64,000 nucleotides of DNA from Cycas panzhihuaensis (lineage: Eukaryota; Cycadophyta): positions 17,732,001 to 17,796,000 of the forward strand of contig CM041465.1 of assembly GCA_023213395.1 (NCBI GenBank). The letters are read 5' to 3'. Position numbers and translations under genes: made by a program. The notes beneath the pieces are model-generated. The model was not told the DNA's origin. It did no database searches and saw only the letters and a program-made list of their open reading frames with translations. Each line of letters opens with the position of its first letter. The first letter of the stretch is position 1. Below are positions 22,757 through 35,746 of the stretch, piece by piece.

Positions 22757-24813
22757 TGTGGTATTAGAGCTTGATTCCTTCATATTCCCCACTTGCACTT
22801 GTAATGGAGCCATCACTTCCTTCTCCCTCACAATCCATGTGGTGAAGGAGATTGTGAAAGTGAATTTAGAAATAATTTCAAGTTATTATGATAGCATATT
22901 TTGTATTGTTCACTTTTCCTTTCTCTTTGGCAGGTTTGGAAGCATAATACAAGGATTTGTAAGGCCCAAGGATTCCAATCCTTTGCTGGCCATTCATGCT
23001 ATCTCATTCTTCCTTTTTCTTTTCCCTTTTTTATCTATTTAACAAGGGGAAATGCTATTGAAATGTTTTCAGCATTTAGAAGAATGATTGTAAGGGGAGT
23101 TTTTACCCATTTTTTTAAAAGAATTTCGATCCATTTAAAATATCTATCATTGTATGCTCTCACCTTGCCCATATTGGGATCCTAGTGATCAAAAAATGAT
23201 GGAAATTTCATATGGTATCATGTGTTAATGAGATATTTGCAAGCTAAAATTTCTATAGAAATACAATTTGATTGCTGAACTTTACAGGTCTGCAAAATCT
23301 TCTACAAAGATCTAATTGAAGTGATTATAATTGTTAAAGATGGGTCTCTAAGTCTATTTTCCAGCACAAAAATTGACACCTAATTTGGATGTCGTATGAG
23401 GAAGTTATTGATGTTTTAGTGAACAACAGTTATTTTTATTAAGAATTATGGAAAAATATAATTTCCTAATTTTGTGGGGCTGTCAAAAACTTTCCAGAAT
23501 TCATTGGACCTGATTCCACTCTTGAAGATGAAGCTCTGAGTCTAGTTTTCAGCATAAAAACTAGCACTCCATTTTGACATCGTGGGAGAAAGTTATTACA
23601 GATTTAGTGAAGAGTATTTTTTTTGTATTAACAAAAAAAATAAAGAAAAAAAAGTGAAGAAAATTTCTTCCTTTTTATAAGGCTTAAAAGCCCATTGTAA
23701 AAGTGAGAAAAAAACACCTGGATTAGAGCAATATCTAGTGTCCTCACTCACTTATTAGCATTGCATTTTAGCACTCTAAAATCACTCAAAGCAAGCACTC
23801 CAAAGACACTTCAAGCAAGCACTTCAAGTAAGCACTCCAAAAGCACTCCAAGCAAGCATTATTTTCACTTAAATATACGTTTGATGCAATTCGATAATCT
23901 TTTCACTCTTCCTAAAAGGAACGCATCATGTACACTATTTTCTGCCATCTTGTACCTATTCACACACTCGTCAAGGTTGAGATACCTTGGTTGGCAGAAT
24001 GCCATTCCATAAAGGAGATGTGGGTTTCAAGTTGGGACTAGACTAAACCAGAATATTGGTGAGGTTTGGTTAACCATACCATCGTGCCTTAATCAGGGAT
24101 CATCCTGATAACCAACTGGGAAAACTAAAACTTTAATACAAGATTAAAATATACCTGATCTAATATCCATCATAGCCATGGGTATGCATGTACCACTGTT
24201 TAGAGGAGGTATATAGCTGCTCATTGGTGAACTGGGTGAGGATTGGGAGTACCTGGGCTCCGTTGTGACTTGGATTTCATCACCAAGCATGATTGCGGGT
24301 ATCACAGGTGAAGGCCAAATTAATTCTACTAGAAGCCTAGGCATCCCTTCAATAACCTCAACTACACGTTGTACACAAGTTAGAGGTTATTGGGTTGATT
24401 ATGCATCCTACATTTGAGTTTCAAGTTGTGTAAACCCAATGATGTCAACTTCTACATTAGCCTATAATCTTGTATATTGATCACTTACTTATTTGTAAAA
24501 GTGATCCATAGTGTAATCACAATCATAGTGCTTCTCATATTCCTACTGTGTTAGGTTAATATTTACCATAAGTGTTAGTGGCCAATTTTTATCATAGTGC
24601 TTCTCATATTTCTACTACGTCAAGTTAATATTTGTCACAAGTGTTGGTGACTTTTCTCTAAGTTGCTCCCTTCATCTTTGAGCAACCATTATCACTTCTT
24701 CTTCCTTCTTCTACACTACTTCATTACATTTCCCATTTGTAAATAGTGATCGATCATTTATTGCCATCACTTTTATAGTCCCTTGTTCATTTCTTCCCTT
24801 CTAAAAAGACACA
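22757..24813 (+). other. C3 5' leader
   Basis: Two kilobases without coding content. It carries a CAAGCACT-type tandem repeat at 23771-23859 and blocks shared with the leaders of C4 (inverted) and C2. Two overlapping frames of 94 codons (22758-23042 and 22901-23185) show no retroviral motif. Confidence 0.7.
23771..23859 (+). repeat. CAAGCACT-rich tandem repeat in C3 leader
   Basis: Degenerate head-to-tail units of roughly 10-22 bp built from GCACTC(C/T)AAA and TCAAGCAAGC. The inverted counterpart in C4 is at 34679-34745. Confidence 0.75.
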
Positions 24814-26010
24814 ATGTCTTCACAGTTCAAGCAAAATGTGAATTGCATTCTAAAAGGGAAAGAAAATTGGGACATGTGGTTCACTGGTGTCAGAAATGCT
24901 GTAAAGTATGAAGGTCTATAGAGAGATCTCTTACAACCTACACCACATTACATTTCTGACAACCGCTTGATGGGAGTTGGTCCAACTTCTCCCACTGAAG
25001 CTGTAGCTAAACGCTAATAGGAACTTGATGAGATAAAATCTGTGCAGGGATACTACTTGTCACTGATTATTCCCTACATAATCTCATTGATGAAGCTGTA
25101 CATGATACAACATGGAAAGTTCTTGAAGTTCTTAAGAAGAACTTTGACATTAAATCAGACTTAGAATTTGTTTGCTTAGTATTGAAGATGAACAAATTAA
25201 AAATGCAGAAAGGACATGCAAGTGAGACAATTAATCTCCTTCATCTAATCAAGCAAGCCATTGATAAAGATTTTAAAGCTCAATGCATTACATGGACTTT
25301 CTTGATTCAGTCATGTCTCCATATCCCAGATTATAAAAATCTATTAGGGAGTCTTCAATCCAATGGAACTTTGAAGACCCTAAACTTTGAGGATCTTGCT
25401 GATAAGTTCATTGAATTTGATAAGACCTTTGATACCAACTTTGCCACTACATCAGATCCAATTGATGCTACTTTTGAAGTGGAAGAAGATCTTTGTTACA
25501 CCAAAAATCAAGGTCAATACTCTCATAGAGGTGGTAATTCCCATGGAAGAGGAAGAGGTAGACAACAAGGACAACATCCTCTTAGTTAATAGGCTCCTCA
25601 ATTCCAACAAAAACAGTCTCAAGGCCAAGGCCAAAATAATCAACCTAGACCTAGATCCAGTAATCAAAGATAATCCAGCCAGCCTAATACTTGGACTGGA
25701 AATTAAACAATCGTGTGCCAAAGGTGTAATAGAAGAGGACATTATGCCAAAAATTACAGAACTACCACAAAAAAACTACCAAGTTATCAATAGTGCCATG
25801 GTGCACATAATGTTGATAATACTTCTTTTGAAGATGCTTTTGGTGGAACGCAATTTGCTCATGCACACATTCAAAGAATTAGGACCACTTCATCAAATGT
25901 TGTTGATAGATCCACTAAGTATATTGAGGCTCATTGTGGCTATGCTTATTCACTTTTGCCTTTACCACTTGGAGTTGCAAATAGTGCTACCTCAAATACT
26001 TCATCGTGGA
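24814..26010 (+). pseudogene. C3 gag remnant
   Basis: The ATG at 24814 (MSSQFKQNVN) is shared with C2 and C4. The 135-codon frame 25182-25589 covers the second half of the UBN2-like capsid region and a Gly/Arg-rich tail. The zinc knuckle near 25716 reads CQRC..RGHYAK then Tyr where Cys is expected. Stops at 25015 and 25587 and a frame change break it. Confidence 0.82.
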
Positions 26011-27392
26011 TCATGGATACTAGAGCAACACAACACATGACTTGTCATTGCTAGTTCTTTTAAGATTTTGACTCTAAAGTTTGTGGTGTTGTACACATGG
26101 CTGACAAATCATCTCAGCCAGTCGAAGGACTTGGAACAGTTTATCTAAAACTCCCAGGCCTTCCAGATTTTACACTTGTTAATGTTTTATATTTTCCTAC
26201 TCTGAAGCAGAATTTGCTCTCCTTTTCCACCCTTGTCTCTCGTGGATTTGATCTGAGTGTAACTGTAAATAATCAAACTCTCTGTGTCATTTACCCTCCT
26301 TCAAATGCTGTGGTTATGACTAGAATTCTTGATGGTAAACTTTTTTGCTTAACTGGCTTACCATCCTCTGAAGCCAACTATGTTGATGATGTATTTATTT
26401 TTACCACAACCTTGACTCCTCAAAAGTTATCCCAAGTAGCTCTATGGCATGCTCATATGGGCCATATCAAAATTAATCATTTAAGAGAACCATAAGACAC
26501 TCTTCCTGGTTTGCCTAAGTTCCCTTCCAAGCCCTTTAAATGTGAAGCATGTATTATTGCTAAATCTCAAAGATAACCCTTTCCTCATAGTCAGTGGAAA
26601 TCTAGCCAACCTTTATAGCTTGTACACTCAGATATATGTGGCCCTATGCCCATCCCTTCTATTAAATAGAAGTGGTACTATATTACTTTCATTGATGATT
26701 TTACCAAGAAAGTATAGGTTGCTTTTCTTGCAAAGAAAGATGAAGCTTTTTCTATGTTTCAAGCTTTCAAGGCTCGTGTGGAAAATAAATCTGGATTCAA
26801 GATCAAAATACTCAGGACTAACAATGGTGGTGAGTACACATCCAATGAGTTTGAATCATACCTACGTCAACATGGAATCAAACATCAGACCACTTTTTAA
26901 TTACACCCCAAAATAGAGTTCTAGAGCACATGAACAGGACCATCATGAATATGGCTCGTCTTTATCTTTGGTATATAAGAATGTCCCTATCTATCTTTAA
27001 TTTGAGGCTATACGAATTGTGTATTGCATCAACACTGTTAGTCCCTCCAAGCTTGGCCCCTCTCCATATGAAATGTGGTATGGACAAACCCCCTCTATCT
27101 CCCACTTCAGAATTTTTAGCTCTACTTGTTATGCTCATATTTTGCAGGAACATAGAAATAAGCTCTAAGATAGAGCCATCAAAGGCATCTTTGTCGGATA
27201 CCCTATGAACAAAAAGGGATACAAGGTTTTTATACCTTCAGAGTGTAAAATCATCATCACTAGAGATGTTATCTTTGCAGGCGAAGATCAATTACTCAGA
27301 CTTAACTCCAAGATGCCTTCATACCGATTTAATAATGCTACTGAATTTGATGTCCAGATTCCAAAATTTAGGGGGGGGGAGATGTTGAACAG
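26011..27392 (+). pseudogene. C3 protease-integrase remnant
   Basis: Protease start W-IMDTRATQHMT at about 26008: DSG has become DTR. The frame 26097-26495 continues to the pre-integrase block (LWHAHMGHI, about 26441). The integrase core keeps the first Asp (HSDICGP, about 26625); the second is Asn (NNGGEY, about 26819); the Glu lies in a damaged stretch (VLEHMNRT, about 26920). Stops include TAA at 26574 (from CAA) and TAG at 26715 (from TGG). A run of 9 G at 27371-27379 lies between integrase and RT. Confidence 0.8.
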
Positions 27393-28528
27393 TTGCTTAA
27401 AATCTTGGAATCTGACAATAGAGCCTCAGAGGATACAAGATGTGACTCCAATCCAATGTATACATATCCAGCACCATCATTTGTGAACAGCCAAGTTGAC
27501 AAAGGCAAAGCCATAGCAGAAGGATCATCTTCTCCAACATCTGTGGCTGGCCCATCTTCTCCAGCATCGTCAACTTCCTCCATGCCAAATATTTCACATG
27601 ATCCTTTTGAGGATCAAAATGAAGATCAAGAGGTTGTGCAAATGAAAACCTCATTCCCAACTCAAGGTTTTCATGAAGCCTACCAGTTACACAAGGACAT
27701 GCGACCAGATGAGGTAGGCAAAACTGGCACTAGAAGTGCCCATAGAGCAAGGATGCATGAATCACTTTCCATTGAGCTTGAACCAGTAGAACTACATCTT
27801 GCTCTTAATGAAGAGCCCCTAACATATCGAGAAGTTGTAAAGCATGCAGCTTGGAGAAATACCATGAATGAAGAGTATCAATCTCTTATTAAGAATGATA
27901 CATGGGAGCTTGTTGATCTACCACTTAGAAGAAAGGTAGTTCAAAATAAATGGGTATTCAAAAACAAGTATAGATCAGATGGCACCCTAGAAAAACATAA
28001 GGTGAGGTTGGTAGCAAAAGGATTCACACAAAGGGAAGGCATTAACTACACTGAAATCTTTGCTCCTATAACCAAGTGGCCTATAATCAGAACTCTTATA
28101 GCCTTGGCTACTCAACAAGGTTGGAAAATCCACCAACTTGATGTTAAGACCGTATTTCTTAATGGGGACCTTAAAGAAGAAATTTACATGGCTCAGCCAG
28201 AAGGATACAAGATTGACGATCAGAAGCATAAAGTTTGTAGGCTCAAAAAGTCCTTGTATGGCCTAAAGCAAGCCCCTCGTGCTTGGTTTACCAAGTTGTT
28301 TGAAAGAATGAGGCAACTTGGATATGAGGTTTGTGACTATAAAGATCTTGATGCAACATTATTCATCAAGCGCTAAAATGATAAAGTCACTTACCTCTTA
28401 ATCTTTGTGGATGACATGCTCATAATGGGGAATAGTGAATAGGTAATCAGCTAGCTAAAGAAGGACCTTGCTAAAACTATTAAATTGTCTGACCTCGGGT
28501 TGATGAAATATTACTTAAGAATTGAAGT
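27393..28528 (+). pseudogene. C3 reverse transcriptase, 5' part
   Basis: A 327-codon open frame (27393-28376), the longest in the window. It starts in the acidic Ser/Pro linker and passes [52 protein letters not shown]. It ends at a TAA just before the active site FVDD (28404-28415), which is preserved behind the stop. C4 interrupts it behind GAAGT (28524-28528); RNase H continues at 36043. Confidence 0.88.
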
Positions 28529-28826
28529 TGAAAAGAGTGGATCTATCCTTCATCTCCATGCACTAAACACAAAGGCAAACATGGGAGCAAGAGAGACTTG
28601 AGAGAAAGAAAGTAGCTCTCACAAAATGGGGAGGTAAAGAATGAATCTCCTCCATTGAGCTTTACTTTTATATTGAGAGAGGGAGCATTTGGGTTAGGTG
28701 AAATGAAATTACACATAATGCACATGAAAGTGCATTTCACTTAAGTGATCTAATTTAAAGTTCACTTAAGACCCTTTTTCGAAATAATCAACTAATGTAA
28801 TGACCTTATGTCATTAACCCTTTTCA
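28529..28826 (-). repeat. C4 3' LTR (left side)
   Basis: 298 bp, minus-strand TGAAAAGGG to CTTTTCA. On the plus strand it reads TGAAAAGAG to CTTTTCA. Confidence 0.95.
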
Positions 28827-29256
28827 ATCTCCCCCTTAATGGTAGAAGGTCATTTCATTCTATTTTATTCTATCCTATGAGGTCTTCATTTGAGCCTCTT
28901 ACAAAGCAAACTAGTATGATACTTTTATGGGAAACCCTCATGGGGAAGAAAACCCACAAATTTTCTAATCTACTAACTTGGCTCGAGCTCTCTTTAAATG
29001 TAGCCAGATAGCCAATCAGTACAATAAATTTTGTAGCTGAAATCTACTAAGTCTCCATATACCATTTGGTCATCCCCCATGCCCTTTTGGGTTTTCATAG
29101 GTTCTGATTTTCCAAAATGATACAACCCTTATCCTTTCGCGCCCACATGGGGTTTTCACGAATGGGATAGGCGAGACTTACTCTTGTCCTTCCGCGCCCA
29201 CAAGGGGTTTTCACGAATGAGACAGAGTATGATGGTCCTATTGTCATCTCCTTCAA
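28827..29256 (-). other. C4 3' untranslated region and polypurine tract
   Basis: The minus-strand polypurine tract TAAGGGGGAGAT abuts the LTR at 28827-28838. The rest contains the GTTTTCACGAATG-type repeats shared with C2, C3 and C6 behind pol. Confidence 0.8.
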
Positions 29257-30075
29257 TCAGTCAGAGATGGAGGCCCTAAGGCTGAGTTGCTTCGGGCTGT
29301 TCAAACTTCACCCTCTTCGGTGGTTTGGTGAAGATATCGGCCACTTGATCTGCGTGGGGCGTTACTCGATTGAATTGTGCCATCATGAACTAGTTCTCTA
29401 ATCCTGTGGACTTTTGTACTTATATGTTTGGTACGATCATGAAATCTGTGATTTTTAGCCATCTAGATTGTAGATTGATTATCTACATGTAAGCTAGTAG
29501 AACTTGTTTGGGTGGCATTTAATGTATTCAACAATTTTCTAAGCCATATCACCTCCTTGCTTGTCTCGAGCGTGATGTACTCGGCTTCACGATTGAGTTT
29601 GCAACTATCTTTTCTTGCGGATCTCCATGATATTGGTCTTTGTTCAAGAAATGTTACGCACTGCACGTAGATCTTCCTGTGTCTTTATCTCGTGAAAGTG
29701 CAGTGCATGTATGCATAAAGTTTAAATTTTGCATTGGGTTCATACAATGCACCATATTTGCTAGTCGTCTTTAGGTACCTCAACACTCGTGTTTGCGACT
29801 TGCCAATGATTTTGCTTAGAATTTGTCATGAATCTTGCAAGAATGCCAACAGAGTGTGCAATATCTGACCTTGTGTTGGTAGTATAGATGAGACTACCTA
29901 CAAGTTGCCTGTAGAGTGTTGCGTCTGCCTCCTTATTGTCACCATCAACTGAGAGCTTAATATTAGGCTCCATAGGTGTATCCACCAGTCGAGCACCTTC
30001 CAACTGAAACTTTGTCAAAAGATCGTTGATATATTTTTCTTGGGAGAGAAAGATTTTGCCATCCTTTTGAGTTAC
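29257..30075 (-). pseudogene. C4 RNase H
   Basis: The 128-codon frame 29761-30147 (minus) covers the RT C-terminus and start of RNase H (LGLMKYYLGFEV, LSQEKYINDLLTKF, LYRQLVGSLIYTTNTR). The domain continues in other frames to a 67-codon piece (29463-29666; CKLNREAEYI block) and ends at 29257 with the same ASISD end as C3. Frameshifts near 29700-29760 and 29450 split it. Confidence 0.8.
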
Positions 30076-31190
30076 TTCAAATCCCAAGTAATATTTCATC
30101 AACCCGAGGTCAGACAATTCAAAAGTTTTAGCAAGGTCCTTCTTCAATTTGGTGATTACACATTCACTATTCCCGTTATGAGCATGTCATCCACAAAGAT
30201 TAAGAGGTAAGTGACTTTATCATTTTGGCGCTTGATGAATAATGTTGCATCAATATCTTGATAGTCACAAACCTCATATCCAAGTTGCCTCATTCTTTCG
30301 GACAACTTGGTAAACCAAGCAAGAGGGGCTTGCTTTAGGTAGTATAAGGACTTTTGAGCCTACAAACTTTATGCTCCCCGACCATCAATCTCGTATCCTT
30401 CCGGTGAGCCATGTAAATTTCTTCTTTAAGGTCCCCATTGAAATGCGGTCTTAACATCGAGTTGGTGGATTTTCCAACCTGTTGAGCGACCAAGGCTATT
30501 AGAGTTCGATCAGAGGCCACTTGGTTGTAGGAGCAAAGATTTCGATGTAGTCAATGCCTTCCCTTGTGTGAATCCTTTTGCTACCAACCTCGCCTTGTGT
30601 TTTCTAGGGTGCCATCGATCTATACTTGTTTTTGAACACCCATTTATTTTGAACTACCTTTCTTCCAAGTGGTAGATCAACAAGCTCCCATGTACCGCTC
30701 TTAATAAGAGATTGATACTCTTCGTTCATGGCATTTCTCCAAGGCATGCTTTCTGACTTCTTGGTACGTTAGGGGCTCTTCATTAAGAGCAAGATGCGAT
30801 TCTTGGTTCAAGCTCAACGGAAAGTGATTCATGCATCCTTGCTCTATGGGCACTTCTAGTGCCGCTTTGCCTACCTCATCCGGGTCGCATGTCCTTGTGT
30901 CGGTAGGCTTCACGAAAACCTCGAGTTGGGAATGAGGTTTTCATTTCCACAACCTCTTGGTCTTCGCTTTGATCACGAAAAGGATCATGTGAAATATTTG
31001 CACGGAGGAAGTTGGCGATCTTTGGAGAAGATGGGCCGACCACGGATGTTGGAGAAGATGATCCTTCTGCTATGGCTTTGCCTTTGTCAACTTAAATTGC
31101 TCACAAATGATGGTCTTTGGATGTGTACACATTGGATTGGAGTCACACTTGTATCCTCCGAGGCTCTATTGTCGATTCCAAGATTTTAAG
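30076..31190 (-). pseudogene. C4 reverse transcriptase
   Basis: Active site FVDD is intact at 30186-30197 (minus). Other RT blocks are recognisable but scattered over frames: VCRLK...SPY near 30350, FNGDLKEEIYMA near 30415-30450, LALNEEPLTYQEV near 30770. At least five small insertions or deletions relative to C3 occur within 1.1 kb. Confidence 0.82.
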
Positions 31191-32600
31191 CATCATTGAG
31201 ATCTCCCCTAAATTTTGGAATCTGGACATCAAATTCGAGAGCATCATTAAATCGATATGAAGGCGTCTTGGAGTCAAGTCGAGTAATTGATCTTGATCTC
31301 TGCAAAGATAACATCTCTAGTGATGATGATTTTGCTCGAAGGTATAAAAACCTTGTATCCTTTTTGTCCATAGGGTATCCGACAAAGATGCCTTTGATGG
31401 CTCTATCTTGGAGCTTATTTCTATGTTCCCGCAAAATATGAGCATAACAAGTAGAGCCAAAAATTCAAGTGCGAGATAGAGGGGTTTGTCCATACCACAT
31501 TTCATGTGGAGAGGGGCGAGCTTGGAGGGACTAACGGTGTTGATGCAATACACACAGCCGAGATAGCCTCACCAAAGATAGATAGGGACATTCTTATATA
31601 CCGGCCTTAGACGAGCCATATTCATGATGGTCCTGCTCATACGCTCGGCAACTCCATTTCTTGGGGTGTACCGCAATGGTCGATGTTTGATTCCACGTTG
31701 ACGTAGGTACGATTCAAACTCATTGGATGTGTACTCGCCACCATTGTCGATCCCGAGTATTTTGATCTTGAATCGATTCATTTTCCACGTGGGCCTTGAA
31801 AGCTTGAAACATAGAAAAGCTTCATCTTTCTTTGCAAGAAAAGCAACCCATACTTTCTTGGTAAAATCATCAATGAAAGTAATATAGTACCATTACATTT
31901 GATAGAAGGGATGGGCATAGGACGCATATATCTGAGTGTACAAGCTACAAAGGTTGGGTAGATTTCCACTGACTACGAGGAAAGGGTTGTCTTTGAGATT
32001 TAGCAATAATACATGCTTCACATTTAAAGGGCTTGGAGGAACTTAGGCAAACCAGGAAGAGTGTCTTGTAGTTCTCTTAAATGATCAATTTTGATATGGC
32101 CCATACGAGCATGCCATAGAGCTGCTTGGGACAACTTTGAGGAGTCAGGGTTGTGGTAAAAACAAATTCATCATCAACATAGTTGACTTCAGAGGATGGT
32201 GAGCCAGTTAGGCGGAAAAGTTTACCATCAAGAATTCCGGTCATAACCACAGCATTTGAAGGAGGGTGAATGACACAGAGTTTGATTGTCTGCAGCTACA
32301 CTTAGATCAAATCCACGAGAGACAAGGGTGGGACGGGAGAGCGATTACGCCTGGGCGAGGAATATATAAAACATCAACAAGTGTAAAATCTGGAAGGCAC
32401 AGGAGTTTTAGGCAAGCTGCTCCAAGTCCTTCGACTAGGCGAGATGATTAAATCACCATGTCTACAACACCACGAACTTGAGTCAAAATCTTGAAAGAAC
32501 TGGCGATGACAAGTCATGTGTTGTGTTGCTCCGAGATCCATGATCCACGATGAAGTATTTGAGGTAGCACTATTTGCAACTCCAAGTGGTGAAGGCAAAA
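31191..32600 (-). pseudogene. C4 protease-integrase
   Basis: Protease motif WIMDLGATQHMT at about 32530-32560 (minus), DSG changed to DLG. The integrase keeps the second Asp (IDNGGEYTSNEFESYL, about 31705-31755) and the Glu (NGVAERM, about 31640), unlike C2 and C3. The 82-codon frame 31186-31434 holds the C-terminal VPF-like region and the KFRG end. Frameshifts near 31790 and 31560 separate the parts. Confidence 0.8.
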
Positions 32601-33732
32601 GTGAATAAGCATAGCCACAATGAGCCTCAATATACTTAGTGGATCTATCAACAACATTTGATGAAGTGGTCCCAATTCTTTGAAGGTGTGCATGAGCAAA
32701 TTGCGTTCCACCAAAAGCATCTTCAAAAGAAGTATTATCAACATTATGTGCACCATGGCTATTGATAACTTGGTAGTTTGTTGGTGGTAGTTACGCAATT
32801 TTGGCATAATGTCCTCTTCTATTACACCTTTGGCACATGATTGTTTGATTTCCGGTCCAAGTATTAGGCCATTTGGATTGTCTCGATTCATCGGATCTAG
32901 GTCCGTGTTGATTATTTTGCCCTTGGCCTTGAGACTGTTTTTGTTGGAATTGAGGAGCCTGTTGACTAAGAGGACGTTGTCCTTGTTGTCTACCTCTTCC
33001 TCTTCCTCGGGAATTACCACCTCTACGAGAGTATTGACCTTGATTTTTGGTGTAACAAAGATCTTCTTCCACTTCAAAGTAACATCAATTGGATCTGATG
33101 TAGTGGCAAAGTTGGTATCAAAGGTCTTATCAAATTCAATGAACTTATCAACAAGATCCTCAAAGTTTAGGGTCTTCAAAGTTCCGGATTGAAGACTCCC
33201 AATAGATTTTTATAATGGGATATGGAGACATGGCTGAATCAAGAAAGCCCATGTAATGCATTGAGTTTTAAAATCTTTATCAATGGCTTGCTTGATTGGA
33301 CGAAGGAGATTGATTGTCTCACTTGCATGTCCTTTCTGCATTTTCAATTTGTTCATCTTCAGCACTAAGTGAACAAATTCTAAGTCTGATTTAGTGTCAA
33401 AGTTCTTCTTAAGAACTTCAAGAACTTTCCATGTCAGTATCATGCGGCTTCATCAATGAGATTATGCAGGAATAATCGGTGACAAGCGATATCCACACGG
33501 ATTTTATCATCATCAAGTTCCCATTAGCGTTTAGCTACAGCTTCAGTGGGAGCAGTTGGAGCACCTCCTCGTCAAGCGCTTGTGGTAGTCAAATGCAATG
33601 TGGTGTAGGTTGTAAGTGATCTCTCCATAGACCTTCATACTTTGCAGCATTTCTGACACCAGTGAACCACATGTCCCAATTTTCTTTCCCTTTTAGAATG
33701 CAGTTCACATTTTGCTTGAATTGTGAAGACAT
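32601..33732 (-). pseudogene. C4 gag
   Basis: The minus-strand ATG at 33730-33732 (MSSQFKQ) matches C3 and C2. Segments 33210-33443 (LKKNFDTKSDLEFVHLVLKM) and 32791-33072 (RGRGRQQGQ tail and CQRCNRRGHYAK knuckle) are open but in different frames. A one-base loss in an A run right at the knuckle's end shifts the frame, while the Cys codon lost in C3 is still visible in the DNA. Gag would form the particle shell. Confidence 0.82.
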
Positions 33733-35746
33733 TGTGTCTTTTTAGAAGGGAAGAAATGAACAATATAAAAGTGATGGTAATAAATGACCGATCACTATTT
33801 ACAAATGGGAAATGTAATGAAGTAGTGTAGAAGAAGGAAGAAGAAGTGAGAATGGTTGCTCAAAGATGAAGGAGCAACTTAGAGAAAAGTCACCAACACT
33901 TGTGACAAATATTAACTGACGCAAAGGAATATGAGAAGAACTATGATAAAAATTGGTCACTAACACTTGTGGCAAATATTAACTGACGCAGGAATATGAG
34001 AAGCACTATGATTGTGATTACACTATGGATCACCTTTTACAAATAAGTAAGTGATCAATATACAAGATTATAGGCCAATGTAGAAGTTGACATCATTAGG
34101 TTTACACAACTTGAAGCTCGAATGTAGGATGCGTAATCAACCCAATAACCTCTAACTTGTGTCCAACGTGTAGTTGAGGTTGTTGAAGGGATGCCTAGGC
34201 TTCTAGTAGAATTAATTTGGCCTTCACCCGCGATACGCAATCGTGCTTGGTGATGAAATCCAAGTCACAACAGAGCCAGTACTCCCAATCCTCACCCAGT
34301 TCACCAATGCGCAGCTATATACCTCCTCTAAAGAGTGGTACGTGCATACCCATGGCTATGACGGATATTGGATCGGGTATATTTTAATCTTGTATTAAAG
34401 TTTCGCTTTTCTTGGTTGGTTATCGTGATGATCCCGATTGAGGCACGATGGTATGGCTAACCAAACCTCACCAATATTAGGTTTAGTCCGGACCCAACTT
34501 GAAACCCACACCTCCTTTATGGCGGCGTTACGCCAACCAAGGTATCTCAACCTTGGCGAGTGTGTGAACAGGTACAAGATGGCGGAAAACAGCGTACGTG
34601 ATGCGTTCCTTTTAGGAAGAGTGAAAAGATTATCGAATTGCATCAAACGTACATTTAACTGAAAATAATGCTTGCTTGGAGTGCTTTTGGAGTGCTTGCT
34701 TGAAGTGTCTTTGGAGTGCTTGCTTTGAGTGATTTTAGAGTGCTTAAATTCAATGCTCAATAAGTGAGTGAGGACACCGGATATTGCTCCGATCCAGGTG
34801 TTTTTTTTTCTCACTTTTACAATGGGCTTTTAAGCCTTATAAAAAGGAAGAAATTTTCTTCACTTTTTTTTTTTTGTTAATACAAAAAAAGTACTCTTCA
34901 CTAAATCTGCAATAACTTTCTCCCACGATATCGAAATGGAGTTCTGATTTTTGTGCTACAAACTAGACTCAGAGCTTCATCTTCAGAAAGTGGAATCAGG
35001 TCCAAATGAGTTCTGGAACATTTTTGACAGCCCCGCAAAGTTAGGAAATTATATTTTTCGTAATTCTTACTAAAAATAACTGCTGTTCACTAAAACAACA
35101 ATAACTTCCTCATACGGCATCCAAATTAGGTGCTGATTTTTGTGTTGGAAAGTAGACTCAGAGCCCCATCTTTGACAATTGGAATCACTTCAATTGGATC
35201 TCTGTAGAAGATTTTGCAGACCTGTGAAGTTCAGCAATCAAATTGAATTTCTGCAGAAAATTCAGCTTTCTAATCTCTCATTAACACATGATACCATATG
35301 CAATTTCCATCATTTTTTGATCACCAGGATCCCAATATGGGCAAGGTGAGAGCATACAATGATAGATATTTTAAATGGCTCAAAATTCTTTAAAAATGGG
35401 TAAAACTCCCTTACAATCATTCTTCTAAATGTTAGAAAATTTTCAACAGCATTTCCCCTTGTTAAATGGACAAAAAAGGGAAAAGAAAAAGAAGAATGGG
35501 ATAGCATGAATGGCCAGCAAAGGATTGGAATCCTTGGGCCTTACAACTCCTTGTATTATGCTTCCAAACCTGCAAAAGAGAAAGGAAAGGAAAACAATAC
35601 AAAATATGCTATCATAATAACTTGAAAATATTTCTAAATTCACTTTCACAATCTCCTTCACCACATGGATTGTGGGGGAGAAGGAAGTGATGGCTCCATT
35701 GCAAGTGCAAGTGGGGAATATGAAGGAAGCAAGCTCTGATACCACA
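33733..35746 (-). other. C4 5' leader and PBS
   Basis: It is the inverted counterpart of 22757-24813, including the tandem repeat at 34679-34745 and ending with the primer site at 35733-35746. Open frames here (for example 34395-34814 minus and 35443-35745 minus) mirror those of the C3 leader and lack known domains. Confidence 0.75.

Noticed and set aside
25387-26040. 217-codon open frame
   Set aside because: It is a shifted frame over C3 gag; the real domains (capsid, zinc knuckle) read in other frames. The same holds for 32514-33179 minus in C4.
32809-33192. 127-codon plus-strand frame, Ser/Leu-rich
   Set aside because: Antisense shadow of C4 gag; its mirror at 25452-25742 minus occurs in C3.
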